64,000 nt of DNA from Gilvimarinus xylanilyticus (GCF_024195295.1 NZ_JAMFTH010000002.1:310001-374000), one strand, 5' to 3'. Shown: positions 17,579 through 28,165, counted from the first letter of the stretch. Notes: generated from the sequence alone by a model not told the origin. Numbers and translations are program-made.

Positions 17579-18982
17579 ATGCGTACAACCACCCGCCTGT
17601 GGGCCGCCCTGTTAGGTGCAGCCGCATTTATGGCGACGTTCGTGCTGCCCCCACCGGGCACCTTGAGTGTCCCGGCCTGGCAAACGGCAGGGCTTGCCGC
17701 CGTTATGGCTATTTTCTGGATTGCGCAGGTACTGCCTTTTGCGGTAACCGCCCTTTTACCCCTATTAGCGGCGCCCCTGCTGGGTTTGGCCGATCTCAAA
17801 ACCCTGGGCGCCAGCTATGGGCACCCTTTGGTCTTTTTATTTTTGGGCGGCTTTGTGCTGGGGTTGGCCATGGAACGCTGGCAACTGCACCGCCGCATTG
17901 CCCTGATGCTTCTGGTGTACTTTGGCGGCAGCCCCAGACGCCAACTGGGGGCGTTTATGCTGGCCACAGCCCTGTTAAGCATGTGGGTCAGCAATACCGC
18001 CACCGCGATTATGATGCTGCCCATTGCTCTGTCGGTCATCGTGCAAACACCTTCTGACGAATCCCCGATAGCGGCCCGCCGCTTGTTGCTGGGTGTGGCC
18101 TATGCCGCCAGCATAGGCGGTGTAGCCACTTTAATAGGCACCCCGCCCAATGCGCTGATGGCCGCCTATTTAGAGCAGGAACACAATATTAACCTCACGT
18201 TTATCGGCTGGATGGCAATGGGTTTACCCCTGTCGGCCACCCTGCTACTGCTTTGCTGGTGGTGGCTGGGGCGCGATTTAAATACCCAGACTAAGGCCAA
18301 TACCACTGCCTCTAGCGCCGTGTTGCGCACCCAGCTTACCGAGCTTGGCGCCATGAGCACCATGGAAAAACGCGTCGCGCTGGTGTTTGTGATTACGGCC
18401 CTTTGCTGGGTCTTGCGCCCGCTGCTGGCCACCTGGGTGCCGGGCCTAACCGATACCAGTATAGCGCTCGGCGCTGCCATCGCGTTGCACGCCCTGCCCG
18501 CTGGCGACGGAAAAGGCTCGGCGCTAATGGACTGGGAGCACAGCAAAACCCTGCCCTGGGGGGTATTGCTATTGTTTGGCGGCGGTCTGGCCCTGGCGCA
18601 GCTAATGAGCAGCAGCGGCCTGGCCCAGGCACTGGCCGATATGCTGCAAGGTGCGGCCGGCTGGCCCCCATTGGTGCTAGTACTGGTGGTGGCGGGGTTA
18701 ATTATTTTCCTGACCGAAATAACCAGTAACACCGCCACGGCAGCGGCTTTTTTACCTTTATTGGGGGCTTTGGCAGTAGCCGTCGGCCTAGCGCCGCAAA
18801 CCCTGGTCATCCCCGCCGCCGTCGCGGCCAGTTGCGCCTTTATGATGCCTGTAGCCACCCCGCCCAATGCCATTGTATTTGCCGCCGAACGCCTCAGCGT
18901 GGCCGACATGGCGCGCGCGGGGCTGATGATCAACCTGTTAGCCTGGGGCTGTATTGGGGCACTGGGTTTATGGCTATTGTGA
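17579..18982 (+). CDS. DASS/SLC13-family sodium:anion symporter
   Basis: A 467-aa polytopic inner-membrane transporter of the divalent anion:sodium symporter family (dicarboxylates, sulfate or phosphate). The two sodium/substrate motifs are present, SNT at 138-140 and SNT at 383-385, each followed by an ATA-type stretch; re-entrant GTPPN (187-191) and ATPPN (near 428) are also conserved. It precedes the SpmAB-like gene by 20 bases, so the two are probably co-transcribed. Substrate not assignable. Confidence 0.92.
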   Translation: MRTTTRLWAALLGAAAFMATFVLPPPGTLSVPAWQTAGLAAVMAIFWIAQVLPFAVTALLPLLAAPLLGLADLKTLGASYGHPLVFLFLGGFVLGLAMERWQLHRRIALMLLVYFGGSPRRQLGAFMLATALLSMWVSNTATAIMMLPIALSVIVQTPSDESPIAARRLLLGVAYAASIGGVATLIGTPPNALMAAYLEQEHNINLTFIGWMAMGLPLSATLLLLCWWWLGRDLNTQTKANTTASSAVLRTQLTELGAMSTMEKRVALVFVITALCWVLRPLLATWVPGLTDTSIALGAAIALHALPAGDGKGSALMDWEHSKTLPWGVLLLFGGGLALAQLMSSSGLAQALADMLQGAAGWPPLVLVLVVAGLIIFLTEITSNTATAAAFLPLLGALAVAVGLAPQTLVIPAAVAASCAFMMPVATPPNAIVFAAERLSVADMARAGLMINLLAWGCIGALGLWLL

Positions 18983-19002
18983 ACAGGCCCTAGGGAGCTA
19001 AG

Positions 19003-20223
19003 GTGCTGAATCGTATTTGGGCGACATTGATACTGGTTTCGCTGCTCTGGGGCATTGGCGCCACCGTAATGGGCCAGGCCGAAGTAGCCGATGCTTTGGT
19101 GGCATCGCTGTTCGAGATGGCCGAACTCGCCACCAAGATTTGTCTGGGCTTAATTGGCGTTATGTGTTTCTGGCTGGGGCTAATGCAGATCGCGAATGTC
19201 AGCGGCTTGAGTGAAAAGCTGGCCCGCGCGCTGGCGCCGCTGTTTAGCCGCCTGATGCCTGAGGTGCCCAGAGGCGATAAAGCCATTAGCAGTATCAGTA
19301 TGAATATGGCGGCTAACATGTTGGGGCTGGACAATGCCGCCACCCCGGCCGGGATTCAGGCCATGCGCGATCTGCAGGTGCACAATAAAACGCCTGCCAT
19401 ACTCAGCAATGCGCAGATTTTGTTTTTAGTCATCAACACTTCGTCGGTGACTTTAATTCCCACGACGGTGTTTGTTTATCGCGCCCAGCTGGGAGCCGCC
19501 GCGCCCACCGATGTATTTTTACCGGTTCTATTAGCCACCAGCTGTTCCACGCTGGTGGGATTATTGACCGTCGCCTGGATACAAAAGCTGCGGCTCTGGT
19601 CGCCGGTGGTGTTGGCTTACTTTATCGGGGCCGCGGTAATCTTGGGCGGATTACTGGCCGCGAGCATCGACGACGGCGAGATCGGTAAGCGCTCGGCACT
19701 TGTGGGCAATCTAACCCTGCTGGCATTAATCGCGGGCCTATTCGCTTACGGTTTTAAACGCCGTGTAAAAATGTACGACGCGTTTATCGACGGAGCCAAA
19801 AATGGTTTTGATATTGCCATTGGTATTATTCCCTATTTGGTCGCTATGCTTTTTGCGCTGGGACTGTTGCGCGCCTCGGGTCTGCTGGATTTATCACTAG
19901 AGCAACTGCGTTTTGTAGTGGCTTACTGCGGCGGCGATACACGCTTTGTCGATGCTCTGCCCACCGCCATTATGAAGCCTTTTTCGGGCTCGGGCTCGCG
20001 CGCACTGATGATCGAAACCATGGAAACCTATGGCGCTGACGCTTTTGCCGGGCGTCTGGCATCGGCCTACCAAGGCAGCACCGAAACCACCTTTTACGTT
20101 TTGGCGGTATACTGTGGTGCAGTGGCCATTACTCACACCCGCTACGCCCTGGCCTGCGCGCTGCTCGCCGACGGCGCGGGCATTATTGCCGCGACCCTAC
20201 TGGGTTATTGGTTTTTTACTTAA
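19003..20223 (+). CDS. Nucleoside-recognition (Gate) domain protein, SpmA-SpmB fusion type
   Basis: A 406-aa membrane protein joining the two halves known in Bacillus as spore maturation proteins A and B. The first Gate domain shows SISMNMAANMLGLDNAATPA near 95-115; the second shows IMKPFSGSGSRALMIETMET near 325-345. In non-sporulating bacteria this fusion is a presumed transporter of unknown substrate. The start is GTG, 7 bases after GGGAG. It follows the DASS transporter directly. Confidence 0.88.
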   Translation: MLNRIWATLILVSLLWGIGATVMGQAEVADALVASLFEMAELATKICLGLIGVMCFWLGLMQIANVSGLSEKLARALAPLFSRLMPEVPRGDKAISSISMNMAANMLGLDNAATPAGIQAMRDLQVHNKTPAILSNAQILFLVINTSSVTLIPTTVFVYRAQLGAAAPTDVFLPVLLATSCSTLVGLLTVAWIQKLRLWSPVVLAYFIGAAVILGGLLAASIDDGEIGKRSALVGNLTLLALIAGLFAYGFKRRVKMYDAFIDGAKNGFDIAIGIIPYLVAMLFALGLLRASGLLDLSLEQLRFVVAYCGGDTRFVDALPTAIMKPFSGSGSRALMIETMETYGADAFAGRLASAYQGSTETTFYVLAVYCGAVAITHTRYALACALLADGAGIIAATLLGYWFFT

Positions 20224-20235
20224 TTGAAGCTCTGT

Positions 20236-20391
20236 ATGGCACTTAATAAACTACGCGTGTGGCTTTTGCTTTTATTGGTCGTTTTACTCGCCTTTCTGGC
20301 CTATCTTTTAGGGCCGGAAATGGCCGTAGTACTAATATTGCCGGTCGGTGCAGCTCTGGAAATTTACTGGGCTTTCTTGCGGCGTCGCTAG
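20236..20391 (+). CDS. 51-aa two-helix membrane protein
   Basis: A short ORF starting 12 bases after the SpmAB-like stop. Two hydrophobic helices (about 7-25 and 29-47) surround LLGPEMAVV, ending IYWAFLRRR. Its layout resembles that of the 59-aa protein at 9349. The ribosome site is weak (GAAGC), so translation may be coupled to the gene upstream. Function unknown. Confidence 0.6.
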   Translation: MALNKLRVWLLLLLVVLLAFLAYLLGPEMAVVLILPVGAALEIYWAFLRRR

Positions 20392-20445
20392 CAATACCAA
20401 ATTTGAAATAATAATAATCAAAGAACCTCACACCAGGATGTGACT

Positions 20446-21183
20446 ATGATAAAAACCCTAATACTCTGTTTTTTTCTGTTGTTTTTTGGCCTCTCGGGTT
20501 GCTCGCGCACCATCGTGCATCTTCACGCGGATAAGCTCACCACCGCTGAGCAAAAGGCAATTCGGGCAGAGCTTCAAGCTCAGGGCTTTGTCGTCGAGCG
20601 CCAGCACAATGAGCCACCCGCTTATCGCAACTTGATTCTCTACACCCCGCACGATGGGATTGATAATGATCTGAATACGATTGATACCATTTTAGCCGCC
20701 CACGGTTTCTCGGCAGATCACAGATACACGCCGCCCAGCAAGCAATTGGGAAAACACGAGTATACGGCAGGCAATATCGGGGTATATCTTATTCCCGCCG
20801 GTTTTCAGCCATACACATCTCCTGCGCTTCAGGTGAGAAATACTTTTCCAATTACCGAAACCGACGCGGACTTCATCAGTACGGATTGCGACAAAGAGTA
20901 TGTTTACGAGCTGTTCGACGATGGTCGAGCCATTGCCAATGATTTTAGCCTGCCGGTGGGTGAAGCCGCGCTGGCGACAGGCCGCTGGCAAAGCAATGAA
21001 GAAAGCGTAACGTTAAACATTGAGGGAAAGCAGTTCCAATATAAGAAAACGCGGTTTCACCGAGAGTATGCCAACGAGTACAGTGATCATGTCATTAGCT
21101 ACTATATTCTTTTGGAGCCTGAGGGGTACTATGAATTACCCTTTGGTTGCACCTTCAAAAGCTCCTTCTCGGAAGCGACCTAG
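20446..21183 (+). CDS. Hypothetical lipoprotein
   Basis: A 245-aa protein with a lipoprotein signal (lipobox LSGC near residue 20) and a basic N-terminus. The ATG at 20446 has AGGA seven bases away; a GTG two codons upstream is the alternative. The N-terminal half (KLTTAEQKAIRAELQAQGF, then DNDLNTIDTILAAHGF) has the alpha/beta pattern of a small periplasmic domain comparing angular or repeat-like units; the C-terminal half is beta-rich with two cysteines (DCDKEYVYEL and PFGCTF). I do not recognise a family. Confidence 0.75.
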   Translation: MIKTLILCFFLLFFGLSGCSRTIVHLHADKLTTAEQKAIRAELQAQGFVVERQHNEPPAYRNLILYTPHDGIDNDLNTIDTILAAHGFSADHRYTPPSKQLGKHEYTAGNIGVYLIPAGFQPYTSPALQVRNTFPITETDADFISTDCDKEYVYELFDDGRAIANDFSLPVGEAALATGRWQSNEESVTLNIEGKQFQYKKTRFHREYANEYSDHVISYYILLEPEGYYELPFGCTFKSSFSEAT

Positions 21184-21243
21184 AGCCTCTCGAACACAGA
21201 TCGCTCTATCAGCCAGGCCACCATTAACCTTTAAAGGACAACC

Positions 21244-21576
21244 GTGAAAAAAATATTTTTTATCTTGCTATGTGCAGCCGTTTTATTGAAATCCGGATTC
21301 ATACCTAACCCGTTTGCACCTGGCACGGAGGTGGTTAAGGGCTACGGTGACGAAACCACCCTTTACGCCACCAGCTGGTGTGGCTACTGCAAGAAAACCC
21401 GCGAGCTATTGCGCGAGCACAACATTCCTTACACTGAATACGACATTGAAAAATCGGCAAAAGGCGAGCGCGAATACCGGGCGCTTGACGGGAATGGTGT
21501 GCCGCTTATGGTGATTAACGGCGAAGTTGTGCGTGGATATAACCCGCGCAAGATTCTAGCACTAGCTTCCCCTTAG
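21244..21576 (+). CDS. Membrane-anchored or exported glutaredoxin-like protein
   Basis: A 110-aa thioredoxin-fold protein with an N-terminal hydrophobic segment (about 3-20) and a glutaredoxin domain: CGYC at 46-49, GVP with the cis-proline at 87, and GYNPRKIL at the end. The pair of cysteines suggests a dithiol oxidoreductase. The hydrophobic N-terminus would place it at the membrane or in the periplasm, unusual for glutaredoxins. The start is GTG behind AAAGGA. Confidence 0.85.
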   Translation: MKKIFFILLCAAVLLKSGFIPNPFAPGTEVVKGYGDETTLYATSWCGYCKKTRELLREHNIPYTEYDIEKSAKGEREYRALDGNGVPLMVINGEVVRGYNPRKILALASP

Positions 21577-21622
21577 GCTCCCTGATCGCCGTCAACAGTT
21601 TGGCTATTGGGGAAATTGCAAC

Positions 21623-23047
21623 TTAAATAATATTCTTCCCCTCTTCTGGGTCGCGGGAATTTTTAGCCTGCTCTTGAATAGCCTGGGTGTCGCTGTCTAG
21701 ATCGTCCAGCAAACGCTCTGTGGCTGGATTAGACGTCGGGGCTTTTGCATCCTGGGTCTGCGCGGGTGGCACAGACCGGCCCTGAGGTGCAGCAGTGGAT
21801 TGTTCTTGCTCAATCCAGGGAACGCCCTGAGGAAAAATAATCTCGCGCGCATCATCGGGCATAGAAACATCGGCCGCCTCAAAGGCACGCACGATTTGCC
21901 GCATTAGCGCCGAGGCAACTTTAATAACACTGTACTGATTGGCATCCACCCAGAAATAAACCCGCAAATTAATGGTGGAAGAGGCTAGATCTTCAATCAG
22001 CACCTGAGGTTCGGGATCGCTGAGCACCGCCGGATGCTCCAACATTATGCTCATAGCCGTTTCCTGGGCGAAGCGCACTTTCGCATCGTAACCCACACCA
22101 ATTAAAAAATTTCCCCGTATATTGGGATTCGCAGAAAAGTTTTGAATAACGTTTTTGTAGATTGTGGCGTTGGGAACCTGAATATGGTTGCCATCAAAAT
22201 CAACCAGTGTGGTTCCCCGGGTCGTTACTTTTTGCACCACCCCTCTGTACCCCGACACGTCAATAACGTCGCCCAAACGAAAAGGCCGCTGCATGCTGAT
22301 CAGCAAGCTAGCGATAAAGTTTTCGGCAATATCACGGAAGGCAAAACCTACCACCAAACCAAGCAGGCCCGTACCACTCATAATTGCGACGGCAAACTGG
22401 GTTAGGCCCGCTATGCGCAAAAAGAAATACAGCCCTAACAGCACTACAAATACCGCGACGATGCGGCGCAACACGACCTTAATCAGCTCACTGTCGGTAA
22501 CGTAGCGCACTGGCCCCACCACGAATGCGGAAATAGGGCGAGAAACTAGAAAGAAAAACACGAAAGTAATAACCGCTGCCAGCAGCAGAGGTAGTGCGTG
22601 AACGAATCTACCCCAGGCGCTCAAAAACTCAGCCTTAAAAACCGATGCACTAAAGTAGTCAACCGGGCTCATCTCAAGATTATTGACAACCGCAACTACG
22701 CCTTCGGTGTTATCGGCAATTTCACCGGCCCAGTCGATAAAAGCACGCTTTTCGGCATAGCCATCGATAAACACCAATCCATTGTCGACGCGAAGCTGGA
22801 GCTGTGAAAATTGCTGGGAACTATCGAGAATGGCTTGTAGCCGATTTTTAATTTCGGCGTCGGGTGGCGCGGATTGGGTGGTAATCAGTTGCCCACTGCT
22901 ATGCAGATTATCGACATCCAGCCCTTCGCTGGACTCAGCGCTGTCACTGGCGGCCAGGGCCGAAGGATTCAGCAGCAATACAATAATAAAGGTAATCAGC
23001 CGGTAAAGCTTGGCTGGTTTAAGTACCGTTGTTCTGTTTAGGCTCAT
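21623..23047 (-). CDS. MscS-family mechanosensitive channel with N-terminal BON-like domain
   Basis: A 474-aa inner-membrane channel that opens under osmotic downshock. Signal peptide, then a periplasmic BON-like domain (about 65-130: LQLRVDNGLVFIDGYAEKRA), three or four TM helices, the pore-lining glycine-rich TM3 (SGTGLLGLVVGFAFRDIAEN) and the cytoplasmic MscS beta domain (GVVQKVTTRGTTLVDFDGNH, then VPNATIYKNVIQNFS). The C-terminal 80 residues are polar and probably disordered. Its 5' end overlaps the zinc-ribbon ORF by 29 bases. Confidence 0.92.
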   Translation of the reverse strand: MSLNRTTVLKPAKLYRLITFIIVLLLNPSALAASDSAESSEGLDVDNLHSSGQLITTQSAPPDAEIKNRLQAILDSSQQFSQLQLRVDNGLVFIDGYAEKRAFIDWAGEIADNTEGVVAVVNNLEMSPVDYFSASVFKAEFLSAWGRFVHALPLLLAAVITFVFFFLVSRPISAFVVGPVRYVTDSELIKVVLRRIVAVFVVLLGLYFFLRIAGLTQFAVAIMSGTGLLGLVVGFAFRDIAENFIASLLISMQRPFRLGDVIDVSGYRGVVQKVTTRGTTLVDFDGNHIQVPNATIYKNVIQNFSANPNIRGNFLIGVGYDAKVRFAQETAMSIMLEHPAVLSDPEPQVLIEDLASSTINLRVYFWVDANQYSVIKVASALMRQIVRAFEAADVSMPDDAREIIFPQGVPWIEQEQSTAAPQGRSVPPAQTQDAKAPTSNPATERLLDDLDSDTQAIQEQAKNSRDPEEGKNII

Positions 23048-23264
23048 CGTCTTGTTCCGACCACGCTATAGACAGGTTTTCACCGCACGACTTACATCGC
23101 GTTGTACTCCACTTCCAGCTTGGCAATTTACCACACTTGGCGCAACCGGCCTTGTGCATTGCTAACGATAGAAATACCAAGCCTATAAATTTCAGCGTCA
23201 GATCCAAACCAGCCCATTGTGAATCACTCACGAACATCAACACCAGAGATGAACCCCAAAACAA
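23019..23264 (-). CDS. Small membrane protein with CxxC...CxxC zinc ribbon (start uncertain)
   Basis: An 81-aa reading frame from a TTG start: one or two hydrophobic segments, then CAKCGK...CKSCGE, a zinc ribbon. Upstream, the same frame holds convincing sequence (KRRRLTYQWLFGLFW) and, beyond a TAA codon at 23307-23309, the run MSTEKLLNSAAIY starting at an ATG (23348) behind AGGAATG. So either translation starts at TTG, or the gene is 110 codons long with a nonsense mutation at codon 14. The 3' end overlaps the MscS gene start. Confidence 0.6.
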   Translation of the reverse strand: MFWGSSLVLMFVSDSQWAGLDLTLKFIGLVFLSLAMHKAGCAKCGKLPSWKWSTTRCKSCGENLSIAWSEQDDEPKQNNGT

Positions 23265-23376
23265 GCCAAAAAGCCATTGATAGGTGAGACGGCGTCTTTT
23301 GTTGCCTTAATAGATAGCAGCGCTGTTTAAGAGCTTTTCAGTGCTCATTTTTTACATTCCTGTATTTAACGGAAGA

Positions 23377-24000
23377 TTAACGTAACCGACCTTCTCGAAA
23401 CCATAAATTACACGCCCACTTTTCTCCGTCTACCACTGGCAACCCGCCGTGTAAACTGTCGGGGTGGCGCTGCGTGCTATTGGGAATGCAGTTATAGAAC
23501 ATCACCATACGGCCGCGCCTGGCGTCTATCTCAAGATCCAACTTGGGAAATCCGGTACCGCCACCTTCGGCGACATCGTTTAAGTAAAAAAGACAGGTCA
23601 CCAAACGCTGGCCACCCTTCGCCATACAACGCTGTCCGCGTTCGGTATCCGGGTCCCAGGCATCATAGTGCGCCTTGTACTCCTGACTTTTTCCGTAGTG
23701 GATCATCTGCAGAGATTCGGCCTGGTTTAAGGGTAAACCCACCAACTCGCTGGCGCGCTGGCACATTTTTTTAATCACCGGGGTTTCGCGGTGGGGAATC
23801 CAACAGTTCTGCCCGGTTCGACCCTTGCTCTGAATACCACCCTTCGCACCACTGACTAATGCCTGACGAAACTTGGTAGAGGCCACTTTTTTAAGCGCGG
23901 AGATTTCCTGATCTGTTAGAAAATTATCAAAGACCACGATATAAGGGGTTTTATTGAGTTCAAACTCGGCGGGGAAATCGTCTCTTAGTTGGATGGTCAT
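23377..24000 (-). CDS. Prolyl 4-hydroxylase-like 2OG-Fe(II) dioxygenase
   Basis: A 207-aa soluble 2-oxoglutarate/iron dioxygenase resembling the catalytic domain of prolyl 4-hydroxylase. Iron ligands are His111 and Asp113 (HYDAWD) and His184 (SLHGG), and Lys194 in DGEKWACNLWFRE binds 2-oxoglutarate. The fold segments ALVSGAKGGIQSKGRTGQNC and GGQRLVTCLFYLND are typical. Its substrate could be a proline-rich protein; a Glu-Pro linker protein lies directly upstream at 24130-25470 on the same strand, but a link is speculative. Confidence 0.9.
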   Translation of the reverse strand: MTIQLRDDFPAEFELNKTPYIVVFDNFLTDQEISALKKVASTKFRQALVSGAKGGIQSKGRTGQNCWIPHRETPVIKKMCQRASELVGLPLNQAESLQMIHYGKSQEYKAHYDAWDPDTERGQRCMAKGGQRLVTCLFYLNDVAEGGGTGFPKLDLEIDARRGRMVMFYNCIPNSTQRHPDSLHGGLPVVDGEKWACNLWFREGRLR

Positions 24001-24076
24001 GGGGCACCTTTTTGTTATCGATATAGAATTAAAGGTTACACGAGAGCTATAGAGGGCTCAAAATGAAATTTTAAAT

Positions 24077-24103
24077 AAAAAGGCCCCGCCATCTGGCGGG
24101 GCC
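24077..24103 (-). terminator. Rho-independent terminator of the EP-linker lipoprotein
   Basis: Nine-bp stem GGCCCCGCC/GGCGGGGCC with a four-base loop; on the minus strand it is followed by TTTTTATTT. It lies 26 bases past the stop at 24130. Confidence 0.9.
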
Positions 24104-24129
24104 TTCGGGATAACTCCCGTTCAGCTTAT

Positions 24130-25470
<1,341 letters not shown>

Positions 25471-25916
25471 TAGACTTACCTCATTGTTATTATTGAATCT
25501 CCGATGACTTTACTGCGACAAAAACTTATGCCTTTTACTTGGCGTGAATTATTGTTTCGTCGAGCAGCAGAAAACTTACCATCATATTTTCGATCTGACT
25601 ATATGATGCGGAGGTGAAGGTTAAGGAATGTATATGGCGCGAGTATCAATACCACCTTTCAGGTATGCCGTGACTTGTTGCCCCAAGGATTCATCAACAG
25701 CAATTTACCCTTTAAATACAGATACTTATATAACAAATATAAGCTTTTGAGGGGGTTCATTAAAACCGAGGGTGTTATGTTATCGGTTACTTGAAAATGT
25801 TAAGATTTATTTGAAATATAAAGGTTACTCTATATTTCAAATACCCTTTTAATGTTTTTACTTATAAAAATACTTTAATATATAGCCATTATTTTGGCTT
25901 CACACAGCGCTAAAAT
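25471..25916. other. AT-rich divergent intergenic region
   Basis: 446 bases with no gene or recognisable hairpin element. It separates the divergent EP-linker lipoprotein and DUF2007 gene and should hold both promoters. Confidence 0.6.
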
Positions 25917-26219
25917 ATGAAACTTGTCTATACCCACGAGAACAAACTTCTTGTCGAGAATACGGCAAACCTGCTGCGCCAAAAGGGCATAGAATCGACC
26001 CTTGAAAATGAGTTTGCCGCCGGTGCTATGGGTGAGTTATCACCCCTACAAACCTGGCCGGAGCTTTGGGTGAACGAGGGCGATTACCTCCATGCTAAAG
26101 GCATTATTGCTCAGCTAGCTGAGACCGCTATGGGGGCCCCTTGGCAATGCCCAGCGTGTAGCGAAGAAAACGACGCCAGCTTCGAGCTATGCTGGAGCTG
26201 CCAGCAGGAAAAGCCATAA
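25917..26219 (+). CDS. DUF2007 protein with C-terminal zinc ribbon
   Basis: A 100-aa cytoplasmic protein. The N-terminal 70 residues match the DUF2007 putative signal-transducing domain (HENKLLVENTANLLRQKGIE, then ELWVNEGDYLHAKGII). The C-terminal zinc ribbon has Cys78, Cys81, Cys92 and Cys95 (CPACSEENDASFELCWSC). Members may bind ligands or RNA polymerase components, but no function is established. It is a single gene, convergent with the TSUP permease. Confidence 0.88.
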   Translation: MKLVYTHENKLLVENTANLLRQKGIESTLENEFAAGAMGELSPLQTWPELWVNEGDYLHAKGIIAQLAETAMGAPWQCPACSEENDASFELCWSCQQEKP

Positions 26220-26240
26220 CTGGAAAACGTCGGCGGCGTG

Positions 26241-27029
26241 TTAGGCCACTAAAAAACGAATCCCCACCACAAAAAGCAATACCGCAAACAATTTTTTAAG
26301 AAGTTTAGCGTCCAGCGAATGGGCCAATTTCGCTCCAACTCGGGCGCTGGGCACACTGGCAATAGCAATGCCCAGCACCGCTGGCCAGTATACGTAACCG
26401 GTACTCCATGGGGGTAAGTTCGGGTGATTCCAGCCCGCAACTATATTGGTAATGGTTGCCACAAGCGCAATGGGTAAACCGCAGGCGGCGGAAGTTGCCA
26501 CAGCGTTTCGCATACTAACCCGCAACCAGGATAAATAAGGCACGGTAAAAGTACCGCCGCCAATGCCGAACCAGGACGAGCCAAACCCTATCACCCCGCC
26601 TGCAACCCCTAAACCGACTGCACCCGGTTCACTTCCCTCGCCCGGCGGCTGCCAGTTAAGCAGCATTTTGATCGACAGCAGTAACGCGAATACACCGATC
26701 AGCTTTTGCAGCACGGGCCCGGGTACCGAGGAAATAAAGAACACCCCTATCGCCGTACCGGCCACAAGGCCCAGTGCCATCAGCTTAACGATTCGCCAAA
26801 TAACCGCGTTGTTACGGTGGTGCGTCCATACCGAACTGATGGAGGTAAACACAATACTGGCCAACGACGTTGCCACAGCCATATGGGTAAGCACGTTCGG
26901 CGAGACACCGGCGCCGATAAAGCTGAAAATAAGTACCGGCACAATCACCATACCGCCGCCAATGCCAAATAACCCCGCAAGCAGACCGGCGAAAGCGCCC
27001 ACCAATAAGTACATCAAAAACAGGAACAT
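26241..27029 (-). CDS. TSUP-family permease (TauE/SafE type)
   Basis: A 262-aa inner-membrane protein of the sulfite exporter TauE/SafE family. Two similar halves carry GLLAGLFGIGGGMVIVPVL and GFGSSWFGIGGGTFTVPYL, the duplicated family motif. The ATG at 27029 follows AAGGGGATCC; six further codons upstream are open but lack a better start. It lies 71 bases downstream of mesD on the same strand, so it may belong to the methionine operon, with a sulfur-compound or organic anion as a likely substrate. Confidence 0.9.
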   Translation of the reverse strand: MFLFLMYLLVGAFAGLLAGLFGIGGGMVIVPVLIFSFIGAGVSPNVLTHMAVATSLASIVFTSISSVWTHHRNNAVIWRIVKLMALGLVAGTAIGVFFISSVPGPVLQKLIGVFALLLSIKMLLNWQPPGEGSEPGAVGLGVAGGVIGFGSSWFGIGGGTFTVPYLSWLRVSMRNAVATSAACGLPIALVATITNIVAGWNHPNLPPWSTGYVYWPAVLGIAIASVPSARVGAKLAHSLDAKLLKKLFAVLLFVVGIRFLVA

Positions 27030-27100
27030 GGATCCCCTTAAAATCAAAATCCCGAATCCGCCTCAGCCACGCCCACCAGGCGGGGCGCTGAGGGCGTTTA

Positions 27101-28141
27101 CTAGCAAGCCGTTTCAGCTGATAACTCTTGACGCACGATTTGTGCACCCGCACTCAGGGCATTCAGTTTACCTCTGGCAACCTGTCGCGGCAGGGGCGCC
27201 ATACCGCAATTGGTGCAAGGGTAAAGCTTGTCCGCATCCACAAACCTTAGGGCTTGTCGCAGGGTATCGGCGACCTCCTGTGGCGTTTCGATTTTCTGGC
27301 TTGCCACATCAATAGCCCCTACCATCACTTTTTTACCGCGAATCAGCTCCAGCAAATCCATTGGCACGCGAGAGTTGTGGCATTCCAGTGAAATAAAATT
27401 AATACTTGAAGCTTGCAGCTTGGGAAATACCTCTTCGTACTGACGCCATTCAGAGCCCAGAGTCTTTTTCCAATCAGTGTTGGCCTTAATGCCATAGCCA
27501 TAGCAAATATGCACCGCTGTTTCACACCGAAGCCCTTCAATGGCCTTTTCCAATGCGGCAATACCCCAGTCGTTTACCTCGTCAAAAAATACATTAAAGG
27601 CAGGCTCATCAAACTGAATAATGTCTACACCTGCCGCCTCTAGCTCTTTCGCCTCCTGGTTAAGAATTTTGGCAAACTCCCAGGCCAGCTTCTCGCGACT
27701 TTGGTAATAATCGTCAAACAGGGTATCGATCATGGTCATCGGACCGGGTAACGCCCATTTAATCGGCTGCTGGGTTTGGTTACGCAAAAATTTCGCATCG
27801 TCTACGAATACCGGGTTTTTCCTGGCCACAGAATCCACCACCACGGGCACACTTGCCTCATAGCGATCGCGAATTTTAACCGTTTTTCGCCGTTCAAAAT
27901 CCACACCGTTTAAGTACTCGATAAAGGTCGTCACAAAGTGTTGTCGGGTTTGCTCGCCGTCGCTGACGATATCAATACCAGCTTGCTGTTGCTCTTGCAC
28001 GGCCACACGCAAAGCGTCCTGCTTGCCTTCAATCAATTTATCGCCCTGCAGCTTCCAGGGGGACCACAGTTTTTCCGGTTCAGCAATCCAGGCGGGCTTA
28101 GGCAAACTACCCGCCGTTGAAGTTGGTAATAATTTTTTCAT
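27101..28141 (-). CDS. mesD: MesD, core-type oxygen-dependent methionine synthase
   Basis: A 346-aa protein with only the C-terminal catalytic half of MetE. Family knowledge: MesD makes methionine from homocysteine without folate, needing MesX and oxygen. Zinc ligands are visible as His211 and Cys213 (VHICYG), Glu253 (SLECH) and Cys312 (TNCGMAPL); the homocysteine-binding start STAGSLPKP and IIQFDEPA (174-181) are also intact. MesX follows the rule of adjacency, 24 bases upstream in the same operon. The identification rests on size, motifs and the DUF1852 partner. Confidence 0.9.
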   Translation of the reverse strand: MKKLLPTSTAGSLPKPAWIAEPEKLWSPWKLQGDKLIEGKQDALRVAVQEQQQAGIDIVSDGEQTRQHFVTTFIEYLNGVDFERRKTVKIRDRYEASVPVVVDSVARKNPVFVDDAKFLRNQTQQPIKWALPGPMTMIDTLFDDYYQSREKLAWEFAKILNQEAKELEAAGVDIIQFDEPAFNVFFDEVNDWGIAALEKAIEGLRCETAVHICYGYGIKANTDWKKTLGSEWRQYEEVFPKLQASSINFISLECHNSRVPMDLLELIRGKKVMVGAIDVASQKIETPQEVADTLRQALRFVDADKLYPCTNCGMAPLPRQVARGKLNALSAGAQIVRQELSAETAC

Positions 28142-28165
28142 GGGTGTCTCGAGTTTTCTAATGGC

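Noticed and set aside
18166-18933. 255-codon minus-strand ORF
   Set aside because: Antisense to the DASS transporter, which carries both SNT motifs.
26563-27315. 250-codon plus-strand ORF
   Set aside because: Antisense to the TSUP and mesD genes; low-complexity Pro/Thr-rich text.
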